Origin: an uncultured delta proteobacterium
GTDB taxonomy: Bacteria > Myxococcota_A > Polyangia > Polyangiales > Polyangiaceae
Assembly (NCBI GenBank): GCA_903906315.1
Contig: CAIVJW010000067.1
Coordinates: 1 to 53,872 of the forward strand
DNA length: 53,872 nucleotides
Reading direction: 5' to 3'
Of the stretch, positions 23,730 to 31,841 are shown in pieces (positions within the stretch are counted from its first letter, which is position 1; every line of letters starts with the position of its first letter). Position numbers and translations under genes: made by a program. The notes beneath the pieces are model-generated. The model was not told where the DNA came from. It saw only the letters and a list, made by a program, of their open reading frames with translations, and searched no databases.

Positions 23730-25238
23730 ATGCCGAAGCTCCCCCTCGTCCGGCCCGAGCCCACGATCCTCCCCGCCGCGGCGGGGCAGGAGGTCTTCCA
23801 CTCGTATTCCCGCGCGCTCTGCCCGACCTGCAAGCGCGCGGTCGACGGCGCGCGCGTGATCCGCGACGGCCGGGTCTTCCTCCGCAAGCAGTGCCCGGAG
23901 CACGGGCGGTCGGAGGCGCTGATCAGCGGCGACGCGGCGTGGTTCCTGCGATCGCTGACGTACGCCAAGGAGGGATCGATCCCGCTCGGCCACTCCATGC
24001 CCGTCGCGCGCGGCTGCCCGGACGACTGCGGCCTCTGCCCCGATCACGAGCAGCACTCCTGCCTGCCCATCCTCGAGATCACGAACCACTGCGACCTCGA
24101 CTGCCCGATCTGCATCGTCGAAAACCGGCACAACTACGACATGAGCCGCGAGGAGCTCGGCCGCATCCTCGACGGCCTCGTCGAGAAGGAGGGGCGCCTC
24201 GAGACCATCAACCTCTCGGGCGGCGAGCCGACCACGCACCCCGATTTTTTCGCGATGCTCGACCTGTGCCTCGCGAGGCCGGAGATCGCGCGCGTGTCGG
24301 TGTCGACGAACGGCCTGCGCTGCGCGAGCGATCCCGCGTTCTGCGACGAGCTCGCGCGGCGCGGCGTCTACGTGAGCCTGCAGCTCGACGCGCTCTCGAG
24401 CCCCGCGCTCCGCACGCTGCGCGGCGCGGGCGACCACCGCGCGGCCCGCGAGCGCGCCCTCGACCACCTGGAGCGCGCCGGCGTGCGCACGACGATCGTG
24501 TCGACGGTCGCGCGCGGCGTGAACGACCACCTCGTCGGCGAGTGCGTGAAGCTGCTCTACGAGCGCGACTTCATCCTCTCGCTCATGTTCCAGCCGGCCG
24601 CGTACACCGGCACGGGCGGCGCGCACTTCGGGCCCCACGACCCGCTCGACGTCGTCACCATCCCCGACGTCGTGCGCGCGGCCGAGGAGCAGAGCGGCGG
24701 CCTGCTCCGGCGAAGCGACTTCCTGCCCCTGCCCTGCTCGCACCCGAGCTGCTTCGCGCTCACGTACCTGCTCGGCACCGACACGGGCTACATCCCGTTC
24801 CCCCGCTTCCTCGACCTCGATCGCTACCTCGAGCTCTTGACCAACCGCGGCACCATCCGCCCCGACGCCGAGTTCGAGGACGCGATCAAGTCGACCGTCG
24901 ACGAGCTGTGGACGAGCAGCGCGCAGGTGCCGGACGCCGACAAGATCCTCCGCAGCCTGCGGCGCGCGATCTTCCTCATGTACCCCGAGGACCGCGCGCT
25001 CGAGCTCGAGGAGCGGCTGCGCGTCGGCGAGCGCCTCGTGAAGACGATCTTCATCCACGGCTTCATGGACGCCCACACCTTCGAGCTCGAGCGCGTGAAG
25101 AAGTGCTGCACGCACTACGCGCTTCCCGACGGGCGGCTGATGCCCGGCTGCGCGTACAACAACCTGTACCGCGGGCGCGATCCGCGCTTCGCGGGGCCCA
25201 TCGGCCCGCCGCGTCGCGCGGCCGGCGAGGCCACGTGA
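23730..25238 (+). CDS. Radical-SAM protein, tetraether-lipid-synthase (Tes/MSS, COG1964) type, copy 2
   Basis: 502 residues, same architecture as the preceding gene: LCPTCK (31, 34) and QCPEHG (55), CPDDCGLC (96-103), radical-SAM CDLDCPIC (121, 125, 128), INLSGGEPTTH, VSVSTNGLR and C-terminal KKCCTHY ... PGCAYNNLYRG. It lacks the PGLAGG insertion seen in copy 1 near the SIAYLLLLDD region and has a longer N-terminal lead. The two copies are clearly diverged, so they probably act on different substrates or steps. ATG at 23730 with ACGGAGG ~7 nt upstream; the stop overlaps the next SDR start (GTGA). Confidence 0.87.
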   Translation: MPKLPLVRPEPTILPAAAGQEVFHSYSRALCPTCKRAVDGARVIRDGRVFLRKQCPEHGRSEALISGDAAWFLRSLTYAKEGSIPLGHSMPVARGCPDDCGLCPDHEQHSCLPILEITNHCDLDCPICIVENRHNYDMSREELGRILDGLVEKEGRLETINLSGGEPTTHPDFFAMLDLCLARPEIARVSVSTNGLRCASDPAFCDELARRGVYVSLQLDALSSPALRTLRGAGDHRAARERALDHLERAGVRTTIVSTVARGVNDHLVGECVKLLYERDFILSLMFQPAAYTGTGGAHFGPHDPLDVVTIPDVVRAAEEQSGGLLRRSDFLPLPCSHPSCFALTYLLGTDTGYIPFPRFLDLDRYLELLTNRGTIRPDAEFEDAIKSTVDELWTSSAQVPDADKILRSLRRAIFLMYPEDRALELEERLRVGERLVKTIFIHGFMDAHTFELERVKKCCTHYALPDGRLMPGCAYNNLYRGRDPRFAGPIGPPRRAAGEAT

Positions 25239-26056
25239 CCGCGCCGTACGAGGCTCTCGCGCGCGCGCCGCGGCTCGCGGGCAAGGCCGTGATCGTCACG
25301 GGCGGCAGCCGCGGGCTCGGGCGCGCGATCGCGATCGCGGCCGCGCGGGACGGCGCGCGCGTCGCGTTCTCCTACGCGCGCGACGAGGCCGCCGCGCGCG
25401 AGGCCGTCGGCGCGATCGAGGCCGCGATCGCCGACGCCGAGCCTCGCCTCCGCGCGGCCGGCGCCCCCCCGTCGCCGGGCCCGCTCGCCCTCTCGTTTCG
25501 CGCGCGCGCGTTCGACGTGGCCGAGACGGACGCGATGGTGCGCGCCGCCGAGCAGGCCTTCGGCGCCATCGACGTGCTCGTGAACAACGCCGGCGTGTCG
25601 CAGGCGCTGCCGCTCGCGCTCCTCGAGGAGGACGACTTCGACCACGTGATGCGCGTCAACGTGAAGGGCGCCTTCGTCACCTCGCGCGCCGTGCTCCGCG
25701 GCATGATCCGCCGCAAATCCGGGGTGATCGTGAACATCGGATCGCTCGCGGGCGGCCGCATGCTCGACGCCCCGATCCACTACGCGACGAGCAAGGCCGC
25801 GCTCGAGGGCATGACGCGCGCGATGGCGAAGGAGATGGCGCGCCACGGCGTGCGCGTCGTGTGCCTCGCGCCCGGGCTGCTCGAGGACGGCCTCGGCAAG
25901 AACCTGCCACCCCACCGCCTCGCCGACTACCTCCACCACTGCGCGCTCGGGCGCGTCGGCACCTTCGCCGAGGTGGCCGAGGCCTGCGTGATGCTGGCGT
26001 CGCCCGAGGCGAGCTACCTGACGGGCGCCGTCGTCGCGATGGACGGGGGCGTCTGA
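25235..26056 (+). CDS. SDR oxidoreductase, FabG-like (SDR-A copy 2)
   Basis: 273 residues. TGGSRGLGRAIA, NNAGVSQ, NIGSLAG (Ser), YATSK, terminal MDGGV: complete SDR active site. Compared with its paralogue at 19995 it carries a ~14-residue N-terminal lead and a Pro/Ala-rich insertion at ~75-90 (AAGAPPSPGPLAL) in the loop before the second Rossmann half. GTG start overlaps the radical-SAM stop; its own stop overlaps the next ATG by one base (TGATG). Confidence 0.87.
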   Translation: MTAPYEALARAPRLAGKAVIVTGGSRGLGRAIAIAAARDGARVAFSYARDEAAAREAVGAIEAAIADAEPRLRAAGAPPSPGPLALSFRARAFDVAETDAMVRAAEQAFGAIDVLVNNAGVSQALPLALLEEDDFDHVMRVNVKGAFVTSRAVLRGMIRRKSGVIVNIGSLAGGRMLDAPIHYATSKAALEGMTRAMAKEMARHGVRVVCLAPGLLEDGLGKNLPPHRLADYLHHCALGRVGTFAEVAEACVMLASPEASYLTGAVVAMDGGV

Positions 26057-26799
26057 TGGCGCCGCGGCGGCCGGCGTGCGTGGTGGTCGGCGGATCGGGC
26101 GCGGTGGGCGGTGCGATCGCCGAGGCGCTCGCAGCGCGCGGCGCCCGGGTGGGGATCACGTTCCACCGCGGCGAGGCGCGGGCGCGCGAGATCGCGGCGC
26201 GGCTCGACGGCGCCGTCGCGCGGCCCCTCGACCTCTGTGACGCCGCGGCGATCGAGCCGGCGATCCGCGAGCTCGCCGCGGAGCTCGGCGGGCTCGACGC
26301 CCTGGTGCACGCGGCGGCGGTGCCGTCGGCCGCGGCGACCGAGACGTGGGACCGCCTCGCGGATCTCGACCCCACCGCACTGCGGCGCCTCTTCGCGGTG
26401 AACGTCGAGAGCGCGCTCCTCTGCGCGCGCGCCGTCGACGCGATCACGGCGGGCGGCGTGGCCACGCGGAGCCTCGTGTTCCTCGGGTCGGTCGACGGGC
26501 TGAAGCCGCTCCCGACCGCCGCGGCGTACGCGGCCAGCAAGGGCGCGATCGCCGCGATGGTCCGGGCGCTGGCCAAGGAGCTCGGCCCGCGGGGGGTGCG
26601 CGTGAACGCCGTCGCGCCGGGCGTGCTCGACGCCGGCCTGACGAGGCTCGTGCCCGACGACGTGCGCCGCGAGTACCGGAAGCACGCGGCGCTCGGGCGC
26701 TTCGGCACCTGCGCCGAGGTGGCGCGCCTCGTCGCGTGGCTCTGCCTGGACGACACCTACGTGACGGGTCAGTCGATCCCCCTCGACGGCGGCTTGTGA
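26056..26799 (+). CDS. SDR oxidoreductase (SDR-B copy 2)
   Basis: 247 residues. GGSGAVGGAI cofactor loop (same GGSGA deviation as its paralogue at 20743), VHAAAVP, FLGSVDG (Ser), YAASK, SIPLDGGL. Probable NADPH-dependent reductase acting together with the SDR-A protein encoded just upstream. Start ATG within TGATG. Confidence 0.86.
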   Translation: MAPRRPACVVVGGSGAVGGAIAEALAARGARVGITFHRGEARAREIAARLDGAVARPLDLCDAAAIEPAIRELAAELGGLDALVHAAAVPSAAATETWDRLADLDPTALRRLFAVNVESALLCARAVDAITAGGVATRSLVFLGSVDGLKPLPTAAAYAASKGAIAAMVRALAKELGPRGVRVNAVAPGVLDAGLTRLVPDDVRREYRKHAALGRFGTCAEVARLVAWLCLDDTYVTGQSIPLDGGL

Positions 26800-26824
26800 T
26801 GGCTCGAACGGAAGGCAACGCGCG

Positions 26825-28192
26825 ATGACCGCTCGCAATCACCCGGTGGTGGAGGCCTACGCCGCCCACGTCAGCCCAGCCTTCGTGAAGCTCCTCGGCG
26901 CGCTCGGCTACGGGCGCGTCTTCGTGCGCGCGAAGGGCACGCGCCTCTGGGACCACGACGGCCGCGAGTACCTCGATCTCCTCGCCGGCTTCGGCTCGAT
27001 GAACCTCGGCCACAACCCGGAGGCCGTGATCGAGGCGGTCCGCGCCGCGCTCGACGACGGCGCGCCGTCGATCCTGCACGTCGGCCCGCACGGCCCCGCG
27101 GCCGACCTCGCCGCCGATCTCGCGCGCCTCGCGCCCCCGCTCACGCGCTGCCTGTTCTCGACGTCGGGCGGCGAGGCCGTCGAGAGCGCGATGAAGCTCG
27201 CGCGCGCCGCGACCGGGCGGACCGCGATCGTGTACGCCGACGGCGGCTTCCACGGCACCGGGCTCGGGTCGCTCTCGGTCATGGGCAGCCGGCGCATGCG
27301 CGCGCCGTTCGAGCCGCTCGTGCCCGACTGCCACGCCGTCGCGTTCGGCGACCTCGACGCGCTCCGCAAGGCCCTGCGCAAGCGGCCCGTCGCGGCCGTC
27401 TTGCTCGAGCCGATCCAGGTCGAGGCCGGCGTCGTCGTGCCGCCGGCGGGCTACCTCGCCGAGGCGCGCGCGCTCTGCCACGCGCACGGCGCGCTCTTCG
27501 TCCTCGACGAGGTGCAGACGGGCCTCGGTCGCACCGGCGCGCTCTTCGCCTACCAGCACGACGACGCCGTCCCCGACGTGCTCGTGCTCGGCAAGGCCCT
27601 CGGCGGGTCGATCCTGCCGGTGTCGTGCGCGCTCACGACGCCGGCGATCCACGACCGCGCCTACGGCCGCGTCGACCGCTTCGACCTGCACGGCAGCACC
27701 TTCTCGGGCTACGCGCTCGGCTGCGCCGCCGCGCGCGCCACCTTGCGCGCCATCGCGGACCACGGCCTCGTCGACGCCGCCCGCGCTCGCGGCGAACGCC
27801 TGCTCCTCGGCCTGCGGTCGCGCCTCGCCGGCCACCCGTTCGTGCGCGGCGTCCGCGGCCGCGGCCTGATCGTGGGCATCGAGCTCGGCCCCACCGCGAA
27901 GGGCGGCGTGCTCTCGCGGCTGCTGCCCGGCGTCGTCGCGGGCGTGTCGCGGCAGGTCTTCGGCCAGTGGCTCGCGCTGCGGCTGCTCGAGGCCGGCTTC
28001 GTCGCGCAGCCCGCCTCGAGCCAGTGGAACGTGCTGCGCATCGAGCCCGCGCTCACCGTGACCGACGACGAGATCGATCGCGCCATCGACGCGATCGCCA
28101 CGATCCTGGGGGAGTACCGCGATCTCGGCGCGCTGCTCGCCGACGCGGGCGCGCGGCTCGGCGCGCAGGCGATCGGCGGCTTCGGGTTCTGA
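26825..28192 (+). CDS. Class III PLP-dependent aminotransferase
   Basis: 455 residues. Fold-type I class III features: SGGEAVESAMKLAR (phosphate-binding Gly), FHGTGLGSL, EPIQVEAGV, LDEVQTGLGRTG with Asp228 for the pyridine N, LGKALGGSILP with Lys257 for the Schiff base, and HGSTFSG. The group includes putrescine, ornithine and beta-alanine/omega-amino-acid transaminases. In this cluster it could transfer an amino group onto an aldehyde or ketone made from the acyl chain, which is inference. ATG with GGAAGG 8 nt upstream; the next start is 1 nt after its stop. Confidence 0.9.
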   Translation: MTARNHPVVEAYAAHVSPAFVKLLGALGYGRVFVRAKGTRLWDHDGREYLDLLAGFGSMNLGHNPEAVIEAVRAALDDGAPSILHVGPHGPAADLAADLARLAPPLTRCLFSTSGGEAVESAMKLARAATGRTAIVYADGGFHGTGLGSLSVMGSRRMRAPFEPLVPDCHAVAFGDLDALRKALRKRPVAAVLLEPIQVEAGVVVPPAGYLAEARALCHAHGALFVLDEVQTGLGRTGALFAYQHDDAVPDVLVLGKALGGSILPVSCALTTPAIHDRAYGRVDRFDLHGSTFSGYALGCAAARATLRAIADHGLVDAARARGERLLLGLRSRLAGHPFVRGVRGRGLIVGIELGPTAKGGVLSRLLPGVVAGVSRQVFGQWLALRLLEAGFVAQPASSQWNVLRIEPALTVTDDEIDRAIDAIATILGEYRDLGALLADAGARLGAQAIGGFGF

Positions 28193-28193
28193 C

Positions 28194-29210
28194 GTGCTCG
28201 CGCGCCTCGGCAAGGACGCCGCGTTCGCCGAGGCGGTGCTGCGGAGGCAGCCGTTCTCGGCGCTCGTGCAGGTCACGAACCGCTGCAACCTGCGCTGCTC
28301 GTTCTGCGATTTCTGGCGACACCCCGCCCCGCCGCGCGACGAGCTGACCGTCGCCGACTACGAGCGCGTCGCCGACGAGCTGGCCGTTCACGGCTGCTTC
28401 CTCGTCTCGATCGAGGGCGGAGAGCCGCTCTTGCGCGACGATCTCCCCGGCATCGTGCGCGCCTTCGCGCGCGGGCACTTGCCGGTGCTCTTCACGAGCG
28501 GCTGGCACGTGACGCCGGCGGTCGCGCGCGAGCTCTGGGCCGCGGGCCTGCACCAGGCGGGCGTCTCGATCGACTTCCCCGACGCCGCGCGCCACGACGC
28601 CAAGCGGGGCGCGCCCGGGACGTTCGACCGCGCGTGGAGCGCGGTCGACACGCTGCGCGACACCGCGCCGCGGGGCCCGAAGCAGGTCTTCGTGATGACC
28701 GTGATCATGGCGGCGAACCACGAGGCGATGGAGACGATGCTGCTCCAGAGCCGCGCGCGCCGGGTCGGCCACCAGGTGACGCTGATCAACGTGTCCGGCA
28801 CGCGCCGCGCGCACGGCGAGGGCGACGCGCTGCCGCCGCCCGAGGCCGGCCCGGCGATGGTCGCGCTCCACCGGCGCTACCCGCACCTCGCGTTCTTCGA
28901 GGACTACTTCGCGCGAATGGAGAGCTTCCTCTCGGGCGGCGCGATGCCGACCTGCACCGCCGGCCAGCAGGGGCTGAACCTCGACCACCTCGGCAACGTC
29001 GCGACCTGCATCGAGACGATCGGATCGCCCGTCGGCAACGTGCGCACCGAGCCGGTCGGCTCCCTGCTGGCGAAGCTCCGAGCGAAGCGCGCCGAGGTCG
29101 CGGGCTGCCAGGACTGCTGGACGGCGTGCCGCGGCTTCCAGCAGGCGCTCCGCGACGGCGGCACCCTCGCGGCGTGGCGCGAGCTCGGCTCGCGGATGCG
29201 ACCGTACTGA
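28194..29210 (+). CDS. Radical-SAM protein with SPASM-like C-terminal cluster domain
   Basis: 338 residues. Radical-SAM motif CNLRCSFC (Cys31, 35, 38), GGEPLLR, TSGWHV. The C-terminal half has Cys residues in PTCTAGQQGLNLDHLGNVATC and GCQDCWTACRGF, the arrangement of SPASM/twitch domains that bind auxiliary [4Fe-4S] clusters. It differs from the two Tes-like proteins in length and motif. SPASM enzymes modify peptides, sugars or small molecules; the substrate here is unknown. GTG start one base after the aminotransferase stop. Confidence 0.87.
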   Translation: MLARLGKDAAFAEAVLRRQPFSALVQVTNRCNLRCSFCDFWRHPAPPRDELTVADYERVADELAVHGCFLVSIEGGEPLLRDDLPGIVRAFARGHLPVLFTSGWHVTPAVARELWAAGLHQAGVSIDFPDAARHDAKRGAPGTFDRAWSAVDTLRDTAPRGPKQVFVMTVIMAANHEAMETMLLQSRARRVGHQVTLINVSGTRRAHGEGDALPPPEAGPAMVALHRRYPHLAFFEDYFARMESFLSGGAMPTCTAGQQGLNLDHLGNVATCIETIGSPVGNVRTEPVGSLLAKLRAKRAEVAGCQDCWTACRGFQQALRDGGTLAAWRELGSRMRPY

Positions 29211-29230
29211 TCGGGCTCGGTCCGCGCGCC

Positions 29231-29260
29231 TTGCGCCCCGCCCGTCGCCTCGGGCACCAT
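29231..29260 (+). promoter_or_regulatory. Possible internal promoter TTGCGC-N18-CACCAT
   Basis: In the 59-nt gap before the FabZ-like gene, TTGCGC and CACCAT are separated by 18 bp and the -10 ends 9 nt before the GTG. Same layout as the GDPD promoter at 7850-7879. It could give a second transcript for the FAS half of the cluster. Confidence 0.3.
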
Positions 29261-29269
29261 CGCGCCGCC

Positions 29270-29746
29270 GTGCGCTACTTCCTGATCGATCGCGTCACCG
29301 ACGTCGTGCCCGGCGAGTCGGCGCGCGGCATCAAGAACGTGACCCTGACCGACGAGGTCCTGCACGACCACTTCCCCGACTTCCCGATCCTGCCGGGCGC
29401 CCTGATCGTCGAGGCGATGGCGCAGCTCGCGGGCTTCTTGCTCGAGGTCTCCGAGAACGCGCCCGGAAAGCCGATCGTCCGCGCCCTCCTCGGCCAGATC
29501 AAGAGCGCCAAGTTCACCACGCCCGCGGAGCCGGGCGACCAGATCGAGGTCGTCGTGCGGCTCGTCCGCGGGCTCGACACGGCGGCCGAGGTGCACGCCG
29601 AGGCGCTCGTCGAAGGGCGCCGCATCGCGCGCGCGCAGCTCACGTTCCTCCTGCGACGCGTCGACTCCGAGCGCGTGCATGCGCAGCGGCGCGCGCTCTA
29701 CCACCTGTGGACGCGCCGGCTCGGCAAGGAGATCCCGATCCCGTGA
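29270..29746 (+). CDS. FabZ/FabA-like hotdog-fold 3-hydroxyacyl-ACP dehydratase
   Basis: 158 residues. The core motif HDHFPDFPILPGALIVEAMAQLAG contains the catalytic His34 and Glu48 of FabZ. It removes water from 3-hydroxyacyl chains on a carrier protein. The C-terminus (~130-158, YHLWTRRLGKEIPIP) is longer and more basic than in housekeeping FabZ. GTG start without a Shine-Dalgarno sequence; the stop overlaps the next start (GTGA). Confidence 0.88.
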   Translation: MRYFLIDRVTDVVPGESARGIKNVTLTDEVLHDHFPDFPILPGALIVEAMAQLAGFLLEVSENAPGKPIVRALLGQIKSAKFTTPAEPGDQIEVVVRLVRGLDTAAEVHAEALVEGRRIARAQLTFLLRRVDSERVHAQRRALYHLWTRRLGKEIPIP

Positions 29747-30609
29747 TCGCGCTGACGGGGGCCGGCCACGTGCTCGGCGAGCAGGCCGATCCGACGCCGT
29801 TCCTGAAGGTGCGCAAGAGCCGCAAGTTCATGGGCCCGCAGGACGACCTCCTCGTCGTCGCCGCCGGGCGCGCGATCGCGGCGGCCGGCCTCGCGGGGGC
29901 GCCCCTCGGCGAGCGCGCGGGCCTCTACGTCGCGGTCGGCCACATCCCGTTCCGCGAGGAGGACATCGACCCGGTGCTCGCCGCGTCGACCGACGATCGC
30001 GGCGACTTCGATCTGCGGCGCTTCGGCGCAGCCGGGTTCTTGCGCGCGCACCCGCTGCTCACGTTTCGCTGCCTCCCCAACATGCCCGCGTACCACGTGT
30101 CGGCGAATTTCGACGTCCAGGGCCCCTACCTCGTCACGTACCCCGGGGCCGGCCAGCTCCACGCGGCGATCGAGGAGGCGGTGGCCGCTATCGACGAGGG
30201 GCGCGTCGACGTGGCACTCGTCGGCGCCGTCGCCCAGCAGCGAAACTTCCTCGTGGAGCACCATTTCGCGCGCGTCGATCCCCCGGTGCCGGCGAGCGCG
30301 CTGCGCGACGTCGCTGCGCTGATCGTGCTCGAGGCCGAGGGCCGCGCGCGCGATCGCGGGGCGCGCGTCCTCGCCACGCTCGAGGCTGCGACGTCGTGGT
30401 ACGAGCCATTCGACGTGCTCCACGAGGGGCGCGCAGCGCGCGAGTCGGTGGGCGGCTTCGCGAGCGACGCCGACGCCGGCGAGCTCGGCCCGGCGCGCCT
30501 ACCGACCGCCCTCTCGATCGCCGCCGCGAGCGGCTTTCGCGGCGTGATCCGCCACGCGCTCGCCGGGCGCGACGGCGTGTCGGCCGAGAGCCGCTGGGTG
30601 TGGCCGTGA
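29743..30609 (+). CDS. Ketosynthase-like protein without catalytic Cys (chain-length-factor / Ketoacyl-synt_2 type)
   Basis: 288 residues. The thiolase-fold N-terminal half is recognisable: LYVAVGHIPF, then CLPNMPAYHVSANFDVQGPYLVTYPGAGQLHAAIEEAV aligns with the ketosynthase nucleophile-elbow region. Where ketosynthases have TACSSG it has TYPGAG (133-137), so no nucleophile. The His residues of the C-terminal half are also missing. It resembles the short ketosynthase-like proteins of aryl-polyene clusters. Likely a non-catalytic partner of the ketosynthase encoded next. GTG start, overlaps on both sides. Confidence 0.8.
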   Translation: MIALTGAGHVLGEQADPTPFLKVRKSRKFMGPQDDLLVVAAGRAIAAAGLAGAPLGERAGLYVAVGHIPFREEDIDPVLAASTDDRGDFDLRRFGAAGFLRAHPLLTFRCLPNMPAYHVSANFDVQGPYLVTYPGAGQLHAAIEEAVAAIDEGRVDVALVGAVAQQRNFLVEHHFARVDPPVPASALRDVAALIVLEAEGRARDRGARVLATLEAATSWYEPFDVLHEGRAARESVGGFASDADAGELGPARLPTALSIAAASGFRGVIRHALAGRDGVSAESRWVWP

Positions 30610-31841
30610 CGCGCCCGCGCCATCGCGTCGTCGTGACCGGCATGGGCGTCGTCTGTCCGCTCGGCGGGTCGGTCGCGGCGCTCGCCGAGGGCCTGTTCGC
30701 GGGGCGATCCGGCATCCGCACGATCTCGGTCTTCGACGCGAGCACGCTGCCGACCCGGATCGCCGGCGAGTCCGAGCTGCCCCCCGACGCGCCGCTCGGC
30801 GACCGCAAGATCGCCTTCGCGATCGAGGCCGCGCGCCAGGCGATGCGGGCGGCGTGCGCGCGGGGAGGACGCCCCGCGATCGGCCGCGACGCCGTCGTCT
30901 CGATGGGCGTCGGGCTCGAGTTCTTCTCGGCTCAGCACCTGATCGACCGGCGTCGTCCCGGCTTCGCGCTGCCGACGTCGATCGAGGCTCGGCTCTCGTT
31001 CCTCCAGACGCCCTCGGACCTCTGCGTGCACCTCCTCGCGCGCGAGCACGGCCTGCACGCGCCGCCGATCGTGCACGTCTCCGCCTGCGCCGCGGGCGCG
31101 GACGCGATCGGCCACGCCTACCGGCTCATCGCGAGCGGCAGGCGGCGCGCGGCCCTCGCGGGCGGCACCGACTCGATGGTGAACCCGCTCGGCGTCGCCG
31201 GCTTCTGCGCGCTGCGCGCGACGAGCACGCGCAACGACGAGCCGGATCGCGCCTCGCGCCCGTTCGACGGCGACCGCGACGGCTTCGTGATGGGCGAAGG
31301 CGCCGGCGCGATCGTGCTCGAGCGCCGGGACGACGCCCTCGCGCGAGGCGCGACGATCCACGCCGAGGTCTCGGGCTTCGGCTCCTCGCTCGACGCGCAC
31401 GGCATCAGCGAGCCGCACCCCGAGGGCCGCGGCGCAGCGCAGGCGATCCGGCGCGCGATCGACGACGCCGGCCTCACCCCCGAGGACATCGGCGCCATCA
31501 ACGCGCACGGCACGGGCACCCCGAAGAACGACCCCGTCGAGACGCTCGCCATCAAGCGCGTCTTCGGCGACCGCGCGCGATCCATCCCGATCTCGGCGAC
31601 GAAGTCGATGATCGGCCACCTCATCTCCGCGGCGGGCGCGGTCGAGGCCATCGCGGCGATCCTCGGCCTCGAGCGCCAGGCCGTGCACCCGACGCGAAAC
31701 CTCGAGTGCCCGGACCCCGCCTGCGACCTCGACTACGTCCCCGGCGCGGCGCGCGCGCACGCCCACCGGCACGTCCTGTCCACCTCGTACGGCTTCGGCG
31801 GGCACAACGCGGCCATCATCCTGTCGAGGGCGGACTCGTGA
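30606..31841 (+). CDS. Beta-ketoacyl-ACP synthase (FabF-like, KS-alpha)
   Basis: 411 residues, full FabF length. The catalytic triad is present: Cys161 (VSACAAGADAIG), His301 (NAHGTGTPKND) and His338 (ATKSMIGHL). GTDSM, EGAGAIVLE and STSYGFGGHNAAI are also present. It performs decarboxylative chain extension on a carrier protein. Preceded by its Cys-less relative and followed, with a 4-nt overlap, by an SDR, the order of type II polyketide/aryl-polyene systems. Confidence 0.92.
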   Translation: MTRPRHRVVVTGMGVVCPLGGSVAALAEGLFAGRSGIRTISVFDASTLPTRIAGESELPPDAPLGDRKIAFAIEAARQAMRAACARGGRPAIGRDAVVSMGVGLEFFSAQHLIDRRRPGFALPTSIEARLSFLQTPSDLCVHLLAREHGLHAPPIVHVSACAAGADAIGHAYRLIASGRRRAALAGGTDSMVNPLGVAGFCALRATSTRNDEPDRASRPFDGDRDGFVMGEGAGAIVLERRDDALARGATIHAEVSGFGSSLDAHGISEPHPEGRGAAQAIRRAIDDAGLTPEDIGAINAHGTGTPKNDPVETLAIKRVFGDRARSIPISATKSMIGHLISAAGAVEAIAAILGLERQAVHPTRNLECPDPACDLDYVPGAARAHAHRHVLSTSYGFGGHNAAIILSRADS

